Shown one piece after another: positions 1 to 10,119 of a DNA stretch of 64,000 nt. A program made the translations under genes and the position numbers. The notes beneath the pieces are model-generated. The model worked only from the letters and a program-made list of their open reading frames with translations. It had not been told where the DNA came from and searched no databases. The DNA comes from Antitrichia curtipendula (Eukaryota > Streptophyta > Bryopsida > Hypnales > Leucodontaceae). The number at the start of each line of letters is the position of its first letter. The stretch's first letter is position 1. Where the stretch lies: contig OX579634.1 of the NCBI GenBank assembly GCA_951230915.1, forward strand, positions 15,030,725 to 15,094,724, read 5' to 3'.

Positions 1-280
1 TTTTTGTTTGTTTTATTTTCTCAATCTAGCTACCTTCCTCAATCTAACCACCTTCCTTCACAATCCCCCTTTTCCTATTACCTACCTTCTTCTCTTTGAC
101 TCCAAATCCAAGTTTTGAACATTAATATCATATTTCCTCCATAATATCACTCTGTATCTCTCTAATATCACTCTATATTCTATAATATCACTTTGAACCT
201 TTTTAATATTACCTTAACTAGGATTTCACAATAATTTAGAATTCCCACCAAGGAGCTTGTGCAACAATAACAACCACAAA
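1..280. other. AT-rich flank, no gene seen
   Basis: AT-rich sequence without a coding region. A short, degenerate tandem motif built around TAATATCACT recurs about three times between 126 and 200. Nothing else can be supported. Confidence 0.5.
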
Positions 281-561
281 ACAATGTACTGAAAAGAGGC
301 GAACCCTCTTGGTTTTCTAATTAACCACACCTTCTCAGTTTCGTAAAATCTAAGGCCGTTGATCTTTGTTTAAAAAGAATCCCTCCCTCTCCAATGCCGT
401 TGACCTTCCAAAAAAAAATTGGGATACAATATGGGATATGGGATGGAAAGGTAATGAAATGAATTGGATTAAATTTAAATTAATTTTTTGGATGGGATGG
501 GATGGAGAAAAAATTGAATTAAGAAAAAAATTTAGCACATTGTGACACTGTCACAATGTGC
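281..561. mobile_element. Non-autonomous element with terminal hairpins (copy A)
   Basis: The left end (281-320) is a decayed hairpin in which GAAAAGAGG is answered by CCCTCTTggTTTTC. The right end (535-561) is a perfect palindrome with 13-bp arms GCACATTGTGACA around a single C. The interior holds two CCGTTGA-containing pyrimidine-rich blocks and a GGGATATGGGATGG-like purine stretch. The same order of parts occurs at 55842-56371, so these look like two copies of one family. No protein is encoded. The superfamily is unknown and no target-site duplication was resolved. Confidence 0.55.
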
Positions 562-609
562 TCAAAAAAGGGAATTATTGCCTTGTACAGAAGGATTCTA
601 AAAAGATCT

Positions 610-2090
610 AACTAGCAGCATAGCCAATCTTTGGTTGGGAATTCTTTATGATTAGTATTTGATTCTCTTGTTTATCAAAACCAACACTTAATCCAATTCT
701 AATCCCTTCAAAATGCAAACCAAAGGAACAAAGCTTGAAGGAACCTCCAAGTCCTTTGAGAATGCTCCCAAATTCACAAATGAGCAAGAAAGGGCACCAA
801 AAACACTGTACAAACTCAAAAATGGCCAAAACTTGGCCAACTCAAAATTTGAACTAAACACAACTTCACAATTCAAAAAAGGGGTGAGTTTGGGGAGAAA
901 AGGAGTGGCTTTATATACTAATCCTGAAGGTCTCCTCCCCTTCTTTAATCCCAAGATTTTAAGTGTATTGTGCCATTGACTTTAGAAGGCCCAAATTAGC
1001 CTACATGGTTCCTTCCCACTACTTCCAAGTCATTTGGACTTGTAAAAGACACAAATTGTCAAAATTTAAGAATCATAAAAAATTCCAGATGACGGAATTT
1101 GAACTTTTCAAAGATTTTAACTTACTTGGAGTATTTGGGGTGATCAAGGTAGTAAAAAAAGTCTCCTCTTTAGCTTCATTTGAATGCCGTATGGTCCTGC
1201 AATGTTGATTAACTTCACCAAGTCATTTAATTTTTACCAAATTTAAAAAATCTTGTTGGCATAGGCACTTGTTAGTGTCGAAACGTCTTGAAATTTGGTG
1301 GAGAAATTTGTTAGCAAAAAATAAGCTATCACAATGTTTTGTGAGATTTTATTGCAACTTAGATAATTTCTATGAATTTCTCATTGTTGTTTAAGCGATC
1401 GACTGTTCAGAAGAGAATCTTCTGCAAGTTAGAAAATTTCAGGAATTTTTATGGAATATCTCATGGTATCTCATAAAAGATGTGCAGACTCATGTTTTTA
1501 CTTTTCACAATTGAAATAGGGAATTAAAATCCTGCTATCCTTTTTAAATATTGGTGATTAAGGAATCTTACACATAGGGGAAAATCTGGGCAAACTAATT
1601 TTTAGAGTGATTTCAACCCTAAAGCACCTTAGTTTTGTTGTGTATGTCTTTTTGTTGCATGTCTATGAATTTTTAAAGTGCATGCTAACTATTTGTTTTC
1701 TCTACTTTTCTAGAAACAACCTAGGAAACTGACATCTATTCCTATGAAAATGACTTAGAAATCCCACTGGGGTTCCCTATGACGGATTTAGCCACAATTT
1801 GTCACATACTAATAGAGTTTGGCATTTTTGGAGGTACTTACAAATTTTTATAATACTTTTAACTATCTCTAGAGTTCTAATCTATTTACATATGGGATTT
1901 TTAGGGCTTTTGGCATTTGGGGTGTGTATGAACTAAATACCACTTTAGTATGTTCAATCTCTATTTTGGTTAAACACTCTTTTTAGAAATTTTGGCATAT
2001 AAATTCTATCTAAAATATGAAAAAATAGAAAAAAAAATATAACTATATGTTCCAAATGACAAATTTAGGACTAATAGCCCCTCCATCCTT
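610..2090. repeat. Diverged direct repeat, left copy (possible old LTR)
   Basis: Sequence here aligns by eye, in the same orientation, with 8390-9925. Shared landmarks include a GGAACCTCCAAGTCCTT-like block near 730 (compare 8490), the AAAAGATGTGCA block near 1478 (compare 9311), an AATCCTGCTATCC block near 1528 (compare 9362) and a CACTCTTTTTAG block near 1976 (compare 9826). Identity looks roughly 70 percent. The two copies bracket a region of broken reading frames, which would fit long terminal repeats of an ancient LTR element. I could not confirm TG/CA ends, a primer-binding site or any reverse transcriptase between them. It may simply be a dispersed repeat. Confidence 0.45.
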
Positions 2091-2840
2091 TATATTAAGG
2101 GTCGCTTATGATAAATCCACATCCATCAAACAATAGTGGAGGGCTTAGAAGTTAGAATCACCCGTAATCTTATCATGAGGGTTATTTTTCACCTTCTATC
2201 TGTTTTAGAGCAACTGTAAATTTTTTTGAGGCTAGATATAGAGAGGCCTACAAATCCAATTGCCACATCTCTTCTTCTTTTTTATCTTCATTGACTCTTG
2301 CCCAAGCTTGGAATAAAATATTCACCTTTGATCTCCCTTGCCATGCTACCAGATTGTTGATGCTTTCCAAATCCTCCCAAGAATAATTGATTTTTTTTAT
2401 AAAATTAGCTTTTTTCTTTACTTTGATAATTGTTGGGACTGTTAATTTATACTCTCCTCCAATCCTATTTCAATGGGCCATTTACTTAATAAAATCCCAC
2501 CTATACAACTTCGGTGGCATTCTAATATGCATTTTCAGGTAGTCCTTCATCACCTCAAAGATCATTGACTTGTTTGCATCCATTTGTCAGTCTTCCTCTC
2601 AAAAATCTACCTTCAACAAGTTCGGCATAGCTACTCCTTTCTTGAAGAGTCAAGCATGATTTTAACTTTTGCATCATGTTCTTTGAAGATGGCTTGCCAT
2701 ATTGACTAATATTGTTTACCTTGAGCTGATAACCCCAAATCAAAAGTATTAAAATTACAAGTTGTGGAAAGAACTCTTTAGTAGATATAAAGGAGGGACA
2801 CTCACTAATCCTTGCATATTCAATACAAGAATTTTCACTT
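2091..2840. other. Non-coding stretch, no feature resolved
   Basis: AT-rich sequence with short ORFs that show no recognisable protein and no repeat structure that I could pair elsewhere in the window. Confidence 0.4.
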
Positions 2841-3090
2841 TTTCAGCCCTCGAAGGGGCCGCGAGTTTTGACCCCCCGGGTGCAATTGCAGAAAAAATTC
2901 AAATAAAAAATTATTTGATTTCGGATGTTAATGTGGCACTACCTATACCACATCAATGCCACGTCGAACTCTTTTTTCTTTTTCATAAAATAATAATAAT
3001 TTTAATAAAAAAATATTATTTTACTGTTGCTGTAATTGCACCACATGGGTGCCGAAAATCATCTGTTAACAGCCTCTTCGAGGGCTGAAA
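2841..3090. mobile_element. 250-bp TIR element (MITE) with 3-bp TSD
   Basis: The left end TTTCAGCCCTCGAAGGGGC (2841-2859) is matched by the reverse complement of the right end GCCTCTTCGAGGGCTGAAA (3072-3090), giving 19-bp terminal inverted repeats with one mismatch. CTT occurs immediately before the element (2838-2840) and immediately after it (3091-3093), a candidate 3-bp target-site duplication. There is no coding capacity. A 3-bp duplication occurs in PIF/Harbinger and CACTA elements, but the terminus does not look like either, so I leave the superfamily open. Confidence 0.7.
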
Positions 3091-3637
3091 CTTCTTGTAA
3101 TGGAAGCCACACAAAGAGGTCAAATCATTCAACCCGAAGGTTTTGAATAAAAAATTCTTTAGACACATCGGACATTTTACATACAAAGATCTGTACAAAT
3201 TCGTTCTTCATCTGCTTAGGTTGACAATCGAGCGGACTACACCCTACCCAAAAGTATCTATTGGAAAATCCAAGTTCTTTCACTACAAGAAAACAAGTAT
3301 TTTATGACTGCAAAAATATGACTGAGGATGACTGACGACTAGTTGCAATCATATTCTTGAAGGTCAACACCTTGAGGAAAAATATGACTGCAAAATATGA
3401 TTGTCAGTCATTTTTGAGCCTTTTACGTCACAAGTATACACTATACGACCATTAGGAACACCAAAGTATTTCATAGGGAACATAGGGAACATGTTTGGGG
3501 AACGCTAAGTCATATTGTCAGTCATATTTCCATGGTAGTGACAATTTTTTTGTTTTGGGCAACCCAGGAAAAATATGGGCAATTCAAAAAAAAATTGGAC
3601 AAGTCATTGTTTAAGATTATGAAATCCTACTCACCTA

Positions 3638-3793
3638 TTTTTTAGGATTTTGAAACCTAGCCGCCACTTTTTTAGGGTTTTGAAACCCTAGCCACCACTT
3701 TTTAGGGTTTTGAAACCCTAGCCGCCACTTTTTTTAGGGTTTTGAAACCCTAGCCACTACTTTTTAGGATCTTGAAACCCTAGCCGCCACTTC
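3638..3793. repeat. Five-copy, 30-bp palindromic telobox-like minisatellite
   Basis: About five head-to-tail units of roughly 30 bp lie inside the CACTA element. Each has the core TAGGGTTTTGAAACCCTA followed by GCCGCCAC or a variant. The core is itself an inverted repeat of the plant telobox (AAACCCTA). The outer units are more degenerate. Confidence 0.85.
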
Positions 3794-3795
3794 TT

Positions 3796-4375
3796 TTGGC
3801 CCTTCTTCCTTGCCTTTTATTGTCTTTTAGCTCATACTTATTATTGCTTCTTAGTTGTTGTTTTTTGTTGCATCTTAGTTCTTCTTTCTTGTTGCTTCTT
3901 AGTTCTAATCATGCTTCTTGTTTCTTGTTGTTGCATCTAAACTCTTTCTTTCTCTAGCATTTTAACTCTTTCTTCTTCTTAGTTCATGCTTTTTTTTTCT
4001 TGTTGCTTTTTAATTCTTGCTTCTTGTGTCTTTTTGTTGCATCTTAACTCTTGTTTCTTGTTGATTCTTATTGATTCTTACTGATTCTTGTTGATTCTTG
4101 TTGTTTCTTGTTGTTTCTTTGTTGTGTCTTAGTTGTTTCTTGTTGTTTCTTAGTTGTTGCTTCTTGTTTCTTGTTGCATCTTAACTCTTGCTTGTTGTTT
4201 CTTGTTGTATCTTAGTTATTGTTTCTTGCTTCTTGTTGCATCTTAACTCTTGCTTGTTATTTCTTATTGTGTCTTAGTTGTTGCTTCTTATTTCTTGTTG
4301 CATCTTAACTCTTGCTTGTTGTTATCTCTTAGTACTTGTCTATTTTTTCTTCTTGTTTTCTCCATCACCATTCTT
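3796..4375. repeat. CT/TTG-rich degenerate tandem tract inside the CACTA
   Basis: A strand-biased stretch made of short words such as TTCTTGTTG, GCATCTTAACTC and TTGCTTGTTG repeated in loose order. It looks like slippage-grown low-complexity sequence. No coding signal is seen. Confidence 0.75.
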
Positions 4376-4491
4376 ATTTTTCCTACCCTAAACTTGAGCT
4401 ACATATTTTGTGTTGTTGTAAGCTTTTGAAGGTTGAACTTTGTTGTTCATTCACTAAAATTAACCTCCCATTTCTTTAATTGTTTATGCAG

Positions 4492-4581
4492 GCACCAAAA
4501 GTTGAAACAAAGTCATTGGAGGCTACTTGCAACCCAATAGAGCCATCTTCATATTATTGTAAGGAATATAGGCCTTATTGA
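4492..4581 (+). other. Exon-like stretch within the CACTA, weak
   Basis: A TTTATGCAG splice-acceptor-like sequence is followed by an open frame of about 30 codons (starting APKVETKSLEA) that ends in TGA, then an AT-rich 3-prime-UTR-like stretch. It could be the last exon of a captured or element-borne gene. There is no upstream partner exon that I can identify. Confidence 0.25.
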
Positions 4582-4763
4582 ATTTTGTAAATGATTCATT
4601 GTGGTATATATGTTTTGTATTGGTAACTAATAAATGTCAATGAAGAGAGTTGCTTTTCTTCTTACATTCTCCCTTTCCAATATGATTATCTCTTATATAT
4701 TTCAAAAATCATATGTATTCATTTTTAACTACATAGAATCTTTTCCAAATATGACTTTATATT

Positions 4764-5160
4764 TTCCAAAATATGACTGTAATTAGTCATAAACTACCAA
4801 TGACATCCATATGAACTACCACATTAACCAAAATATGACTCATAAGAGTCATATTTCACATTAGTAAAATATGACTCACAAGAGTCATATTCCACATCTA
4901 CAAAAAATATGACTGATCGCAGTCATATGCCACATTAGCCAAAATATGACTGACCGCAGTCATATGTCATATTAGCTAAAATATGACTGACCGCAGTCAT
5001 ATTCCACGTTAGCCAAAATATGACTGACCGCAGTCATATTCCATGTGAGCCAAAATATGACTGACTGCAGTTATATTCCACGTCAGCCAAAATATGACTG
5101 ACTGCAGTCATATTCCACGTCAACCAAAAAAATTACTATATGGAGTCACATGCCACGTAG
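4764..5160. repeat. Subterminal array of about ten 37-bp palindromic units
   Basis: Roughly ten units spaced 36-39 bp apart read AAAATATGACTG, a 2-4 bp centre, CAGTCATAT, then CCACGTTAGCC or a variant. Each unit is an inverted repeat around the centre. The array sits on the right-hand side of the CACTA element. Established work on En/Spm shows that subterminal motif arrays bind the TNPA-type protein, and these units probably have that role. Confidence 0.85.
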
Positions 5161-6675
5161 GATTTATTTTTGTTTGCCTAGGCAACTCAAAAAAAAATCA
5201 AGCCCTCAAAGATAGTCAAAGTATACGCCTTGTTGGCAAAATACGGCTAATTATGGATAATTATACCCCCCCCAAAATATGACTGCCAATATGACTGATG
5301 TCCGAAGCGACTCATCGGTAATGACTCATGTCAGTCATGTTGCAGTCATCTACAGTGATTTCTGCGACCAGTCATATTTTTCGATTTTATGACTCATTGC
5401 AGTCATATTTTGCAGTCATAAAACACTGGTTTTGTTGTAGTGTTTGTCGAGGACAATGTGACCTCACTTGACTGGATGGAGCGTAGGAAGTGTAAAAAGG
5501 TGATTATTGAGGAATTCATGTCTATTGATTCCTCTTTAAAATTCAAGGACAAGGATGGGACGTCATCAACCTTGTTTAGTGTACTTGGAAACGAAAGCAT
5601 TTTTTTACATTGGCATCCTGAGATTTCTTCATGATTGCCACACCTAACAGCTACTTTGTTAAACGCCTTACAAACGAGGCTAAGAAGAAGTGAGCAATAG
5701 ACAACAAAGACAAACAATTTCCAACAGTCTATCTAACGCTGAAGAAGTTCTTTAGCATGAAGAACCAAAACAAGCAGATAGATGAGGAAGTGTACATCCG
5801 GGGCTATGAATGCTATCCCATGGTGTTCTCTACAAGCCACAACTGAGAATATTTGCAGATAAATCTTCTCTTGGCTATTATAGATTTCCACCAACTTCCA
5901 AGGTTGCAAGCATAATTTGGTTACATCCCACAGGTGCCTTCAATCCTTTCATTCTTGGAGACTCACATGAGGCTGAGGTTTTTTACTCCGGATGTGTGGC
6001 TCAGGATTGTGGGATGCCACTTCGACATATAGGAGACGACTTCATTGGCAGTGAAGAATATGAAGAAGTATGTCCTTAAAATGTCCACTTACCATCCTTC
6101 GAAGGCTGAGTGGATGGATACTACAAGCAACCAAAAATCTGTCTCCCTTCTCTTCAATATGAAGCTCCTCTTTTTATTGAAGAAGAACTAGGAAGGTGTT
6201 GCGGAAGGTTTGGATTTAATCAAGAAGGAATATACGACTTCAATAAATCCTTATTACACAGAGGTCATAAAAAGCATTGAGCCCAAGTACCGGGTCCGCA
6301 AAAACAAATTGAGAATGGAGTTCTTAGTGGATATATTGTAGAGCTTTGCAATCCCAGGAGACAATGTTAACAACATGTACTGTGGCGTAAAGTTCATGCT
6401 TGCCGCAAAGATATATCTTCACATTTTTTTCTTGTTATCTTAGAGTCCAGGATAATCTTGCATGTTGCCTTCAATTACTAGTATCACAGACTTCATGTAC
6501 TTTGCGTAGCACCACAGCGTTTTCACGCTACACTTAACATTTATCTTTGTCTCCTAGATAATTTAAGTTGAATACTAAATAAACATTGACTTTGTGAATA
6601 TTTTTTGTCTTCCATATGTATGGCATTTTCTAATATGCTATCACGGAGGGGCATTCTTCAAAGATGTATTGAGCG

Positions 6676-7110
6676 TTGGTGGTCAAACATGAAGCAAGAA
6701 CAGACTTAAGTAATTTCCTACATGACAAATTCCTTCCCACCTACGTTTGTTCACATCTCTTTGGTATTCCAAGTATAAGTTCTGAGTCCACGTCTTTGGA
6801 AAAAGGCAATGCAAATGCAATAGAGGGTGAGAGAGAAGTTATAAGTGAAAAGGGAGAAATTGACCTCAATATTGACAAGTTCGAGACGATGGACAATGTC
6901 GTCCAAAATGGTGATATAGAGGTCTTGTTGGAGGACTTCCAGATAGAGATTCAGAATCGAGATTCATTGTCTACAGAAGTGCAGAAGTTTGGTGCAGAGG
7001 CATGGAGAAGGCTTAAAGAGAAGGGCCATATAGAAGAGTTCTTTGCAAACATGATTGAGGGTGAATGCAAGAAACACTTGTACTATTTCTTGTCACAAGC
7101 TAAGTGCTGA
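6676..7110 (+). pseudogene. Unknown 144-codon open frame, probable relic
   Basis: An open frame begins in GTG at 6676 and ends in TGA at 7110, in the decayed region downstream of the CACTA. The middle is acidic (EGEREVISEKGEIDLNID and similar) and the end reads AEAWRRLKEKGHIEEFF. No domain is recognised. It lies in line with other broken frames to either side, so I treat it as part of the same dead coding region and not as an independent gene. A functional exon cannot be excluded. Confidence 0.35.
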
Positions 7111-7771
7111 TCTGTTTTTTGGCCATAACTTTTGCATTTTTGCTCGAAATGACTCAAGATTTCTAGAGAAGGTACTCATGTCTATCATACACCTTAAATA
7201 ATTTTTTCATAATTTTCAAAAATATTTTAATATTAAAATAGTATTAGTGATTAAATGTCACAAATGAGATTTGGAGGTTTTTAGTACTAAGGAGTACCTT
7301 TTTTTAATGATTTTGAGATGAAATTTGTACGAGATGGTCTTCTAGTAGACTTACATCTCTCCAAATGAGGGATTTTGAAAAAAGTTATTTTTATGTGGTG
7401 TGGAAGTCTACAAAAAGAGCTTCTTTCTGCTTGAATTTTGAAACATATAAAATATTATTTTGGTGTTTTTTCTGGTGAATGACCATCTCCATAGAATTGT
7501 TGCAAATGGCCACTTTTTATTTTTTGTATTTACTTATTTTTACTATTTTTTCCAAATTAAAACATGAAGGTATGTATTTTCTTGAGGTTTGACGCTTTTT
7601 AAGTTCTCCTACTTAGAGAAATTTTCTATCAATTTCCTTTGGTGAAAACCTTCATCTTAGAGGTGTATACATTGTTCATATTTTTCAAAAAAAATTCAAA
7701 TTAATTTTCTAATTTTAAAGTACTCCAAAAAAAATCATGAGTACTGTAGTAAAACACAACAAATAGTACAG

Positions 7772-8230
7772 GTGTTTCTTGCATTCACCCTTGACCTCAA
7801 TGACCACAAGGACTCCTACTCTGACTTCGACAACTTTGACTTCGACAGATCAGAGACAGAGCACTCTAGTTTTTCAGGTGTCAACCAAGAAGCGGACCCA
7901 TCCATTGAACCACAACATACTCCGCTTGTAGAAAATGGAGTTCTAACTAGTCCTTCGTCATTATCATTGGTCCACTTGAAAGAAGAAAATAAGAGCTTCT
8001 GGAAGGAGCAAAACAAGGCAAAGGCCAAGAAGAGGAAAGAGGAAATCGATAGAAGGATAGCACAAGAAGCTGAAAGAGAAGTAATGAGAGAGAAACTTCA
8101 AAAGTCCGAAAGGAGAACTCGTCTTTCAAAACTTCATTGCGGTTCTCTTCCACATCACAACAAGGAACGATTGAGGTCCAAGGGGTGGTCAATTACACTC
8201 AAGTCTCCGGTCAAAAGTCAATGTCCGTAG
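7772..8230 (+). pseudogene. Unknown 152-codon frame with charged coiled-coil-like segment
   Basis: The open frame begins in GTG just after a TACAG acceptor-like sequence and ends at a TAG at 8230. The first part is rich in Asp, Ser and Phe. Residues about 70-115 are strongly charged (KAKKRKEEIDRR, EAEREVMREKLQKSERR) and would form a coiled coil or RNA/DNA-binding helix. An overlapping frame (8137-8355) continues the coding-like composition, which suggests a frameshift. No known family is recognised. It is most likely the tail of the same relic. Confidence 0.35.
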
Positions 8231-8389
8231 ATGATCAAGATAATCTTGAAGACCAAGATAATCCTCTTCCCTCTCTACATGACCTCAAAGATACCCCTAT
8301 CACTTCCCTTTGCCTACAAAGCCATGGGCATATTGTTGCACTAGAGGCCTTCTAAAGCGGCATCACCTAGGTATGGAGGGTTTGTTTTT

Positions 8390-9925
8390 TCTAGGGTTAG
8401 TACAAGTGTTAGAAAATACAACAACATTTCCTCAACAACCAAATTAGTGCACAAAAATTCAACCAAAACACACAAAGAGTTAACAAAGCTTGAAGGGACC
8501 TCAAGTCCTTCAAAGAATGCTAGAAAAAAAACAATAGTAAAGCCTAAAATGCTTCTAAAATACAAGAATTTGGCAACTTGTCTCACAATGACCAAAATTC
8601 ACATAAATGGATCCGAAGTGTACAAAGCAATTCAAAAATGACCCTAAGAGGTTATAGAGGTGTTTTGAGAGGAAAATGATTGCCCTTACATATGTTTCTA
8701 AGGACACTCACTCCCTCTTTTTTTCTACTTGGTAACCTTATCAAGTTATCAACTAAGACTTTCATTCTAATCTACAAGTTTTAATTTTCTACGCTGAACC
8801 TAAACTCTAACTTTAGGAGAAAGACTCCAAATCACAAATGGATTGTGACATTGACTTTTGAAGGCCATTTTTAATCTATTGAAGTCCCACACCTCTTTTT
8901 TTAACACAAAAAAATCACTGGAAGCTAGCGTCAAATTAAACTTCAAAAGGGTTAAAAATCCAACTTTTGGAGGTTGACTTTTCCGTGAAAATCAATTAGC
9001 CTAGGGTTTTAAGTAGGTATGAGGGAGTAAAAACAGACCTAATTTGGGCCCCATTCCGACTTTGTATATTCCTGGTACGCCGGTCAACTCCACCGCAATC
9101 TTCAAAATTGCTGATTTTGGGAGAATCTTACTAGTTTCGGATCTTCTAGCTATTTAAATGTCTTTCTAATTTTTAGTGAGATTCTACAATACCCTAGGTA
9201 ATTTGCATGAATTTCCCATCGTGAAATTTGACGATTGACCGTCCAAAAGAATATCTTTTGACTACTAAAAAATTCCAGAACTTTTTGTAGAACCTCTCAT
9301 GGAAATCTACAAAAGATGTGCAAGCCCATATTCTTACTTTGTTCATTCAAAGAAGGAGAATAAAATCCCGCTATCTCCTTTAATTTTCAGTAAACAGAGA
9401 ATCTTTTACATAAAGGAAAATCTTGGCGAACTGACTTCGCCATTGGACTTCTAACATGATTTCCACTTAGAACTACTGTACTTATATTGTAGATGCCCTC
9501 CTCTGGTCTATATTGAGTTTTCTTCACTTGTAGGCTAACAATTGAGATTTCTTAAATTTCCTCGATACAATGGAAAAATTGAAACTTCTCTCTGGAATTG
9601 ACTGAAGGTTCTTATATATATTCCCTCAGACCAATTTAGCCATGTTTTGTTACATGCAAGGCAGGTTTAGCCAATCTAGGACAATTCTACAAAATGATTG
9701 AAATATGTACAAATTTTGTATTTCTACCCTATTTACGTGCGGAATTTGGATTATATTTTAGAAAAAAACAGCTAATTATGACCAAATATTATAATGGCAT
9801 GTGACATACCTATTTTGGATTTACACTCTTTTTAGGGCTTTTTGAATAATAAATCATACTCAAAATACTAACAAACGAAGAGAAGAAAAGAGTAAATCCC
9901 AAGTGACGAATTGGACATTCACACC
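8390..9925. repeat. Diverged direct repeat, right copy (possible old LTR)
   Basis: Same-orientation counterpart of 610-2090 (see the shared landmarks there). Its right end lies just short of the LINE insertion point at 9946. The divergence between the copies suggests great age. Confidence 0.45.
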
Positions 9926-9935
9926 TTGCTACTCA

Positions 9936-9946
9936 GATGATGGTAC
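9936..9946. repeat. LINE target-site duplication, left copy
   Basis: GATGATGGTAC occurs here and again at 17513-17523, exactly bracketing the LINE. An exact 11-bp match at the two expected ends supports a target-primed reverse transcription insertion. Confidence 0.75.
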
Positions 9947-10119
9947 TTTGCTGTGAAAGTCGCGAACGACTGGGCGGGGGGGCACTAAGCACCCCCTTCA
10001 CATTACAAAAAAAACCCAGGATACATGAGCGTGGAGGGCATATGAAAATACCACTCTCCATCGCCTTTTGAGCAGAAAACTGGAGACCATTCAAGGTTGA
10101 ATTGATTATGGTGAAGAGC

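Larger units (their letters stand above)
3281..5442. mobile_element. Non-autonomous CACTA (En/Spm) transposon
   Basis: The element starts CACTACAAGAAAAC and ends in the reverse complement of CACTACAACAAAACC. The terminal inverted repeats continue for about 43 bp with few mismatches, through a shared TTTTATGACTGCAAAA block. TTT flanks both sides (3278-3280 and 5443-5445), the 3-bp duplication expected of CACTA elements. Subterminal regions are packed with copies of ATATGACTG and its complement CAGTCATAT, the usual layout of transposase-binding sites. No TNPD or TNPA-like transposase is visible in the 2.16 kb, so mobility would need a partner elsewhere. Inside are a telobox-like minisatellite, a long CT/TTG-rich tract and a small exon-like stretch at 4492-4581. 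Confidence 0.88.
3101..8355 (+). pseudogene. Decayed unknown protein-coding region interrupted by a CACTA element
   Basis: An open frame runs from 3101 (just after a TAA) to 3280, where the CACTA element begins. It resumes after the element at 5446 and runs to a TGA ending at 5634. If the CACTA and one TTT duplicate are removed, the frame is continuous for about 123 codons, so the element landed in an older coding sequence. Further downstream, coding-like pieces in shifting frames (5640-6470, 6676-7110, 7772-8230, 8137-8355) are separated by stops. I do not recognise the protein. It may be the internal part of an old retroelement bracketed by the direct repeats at 0.6-2.1 and 8.4-9.9 kb, or a dead host gene. 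No RT, integrase or transposase motif was seen. Confidence 0.5.

Noticed and set aside
2762..3088. 108-codon plus-strand ORF
   Set aside because: It runs through the whole small TIR element and is open by chance.
4764..5160. CRISPR-like regular array
   Set aside because: Units are contiguous palindromic repeats without unique spacers, inside a plant CACTA element, in nuclear DNA.
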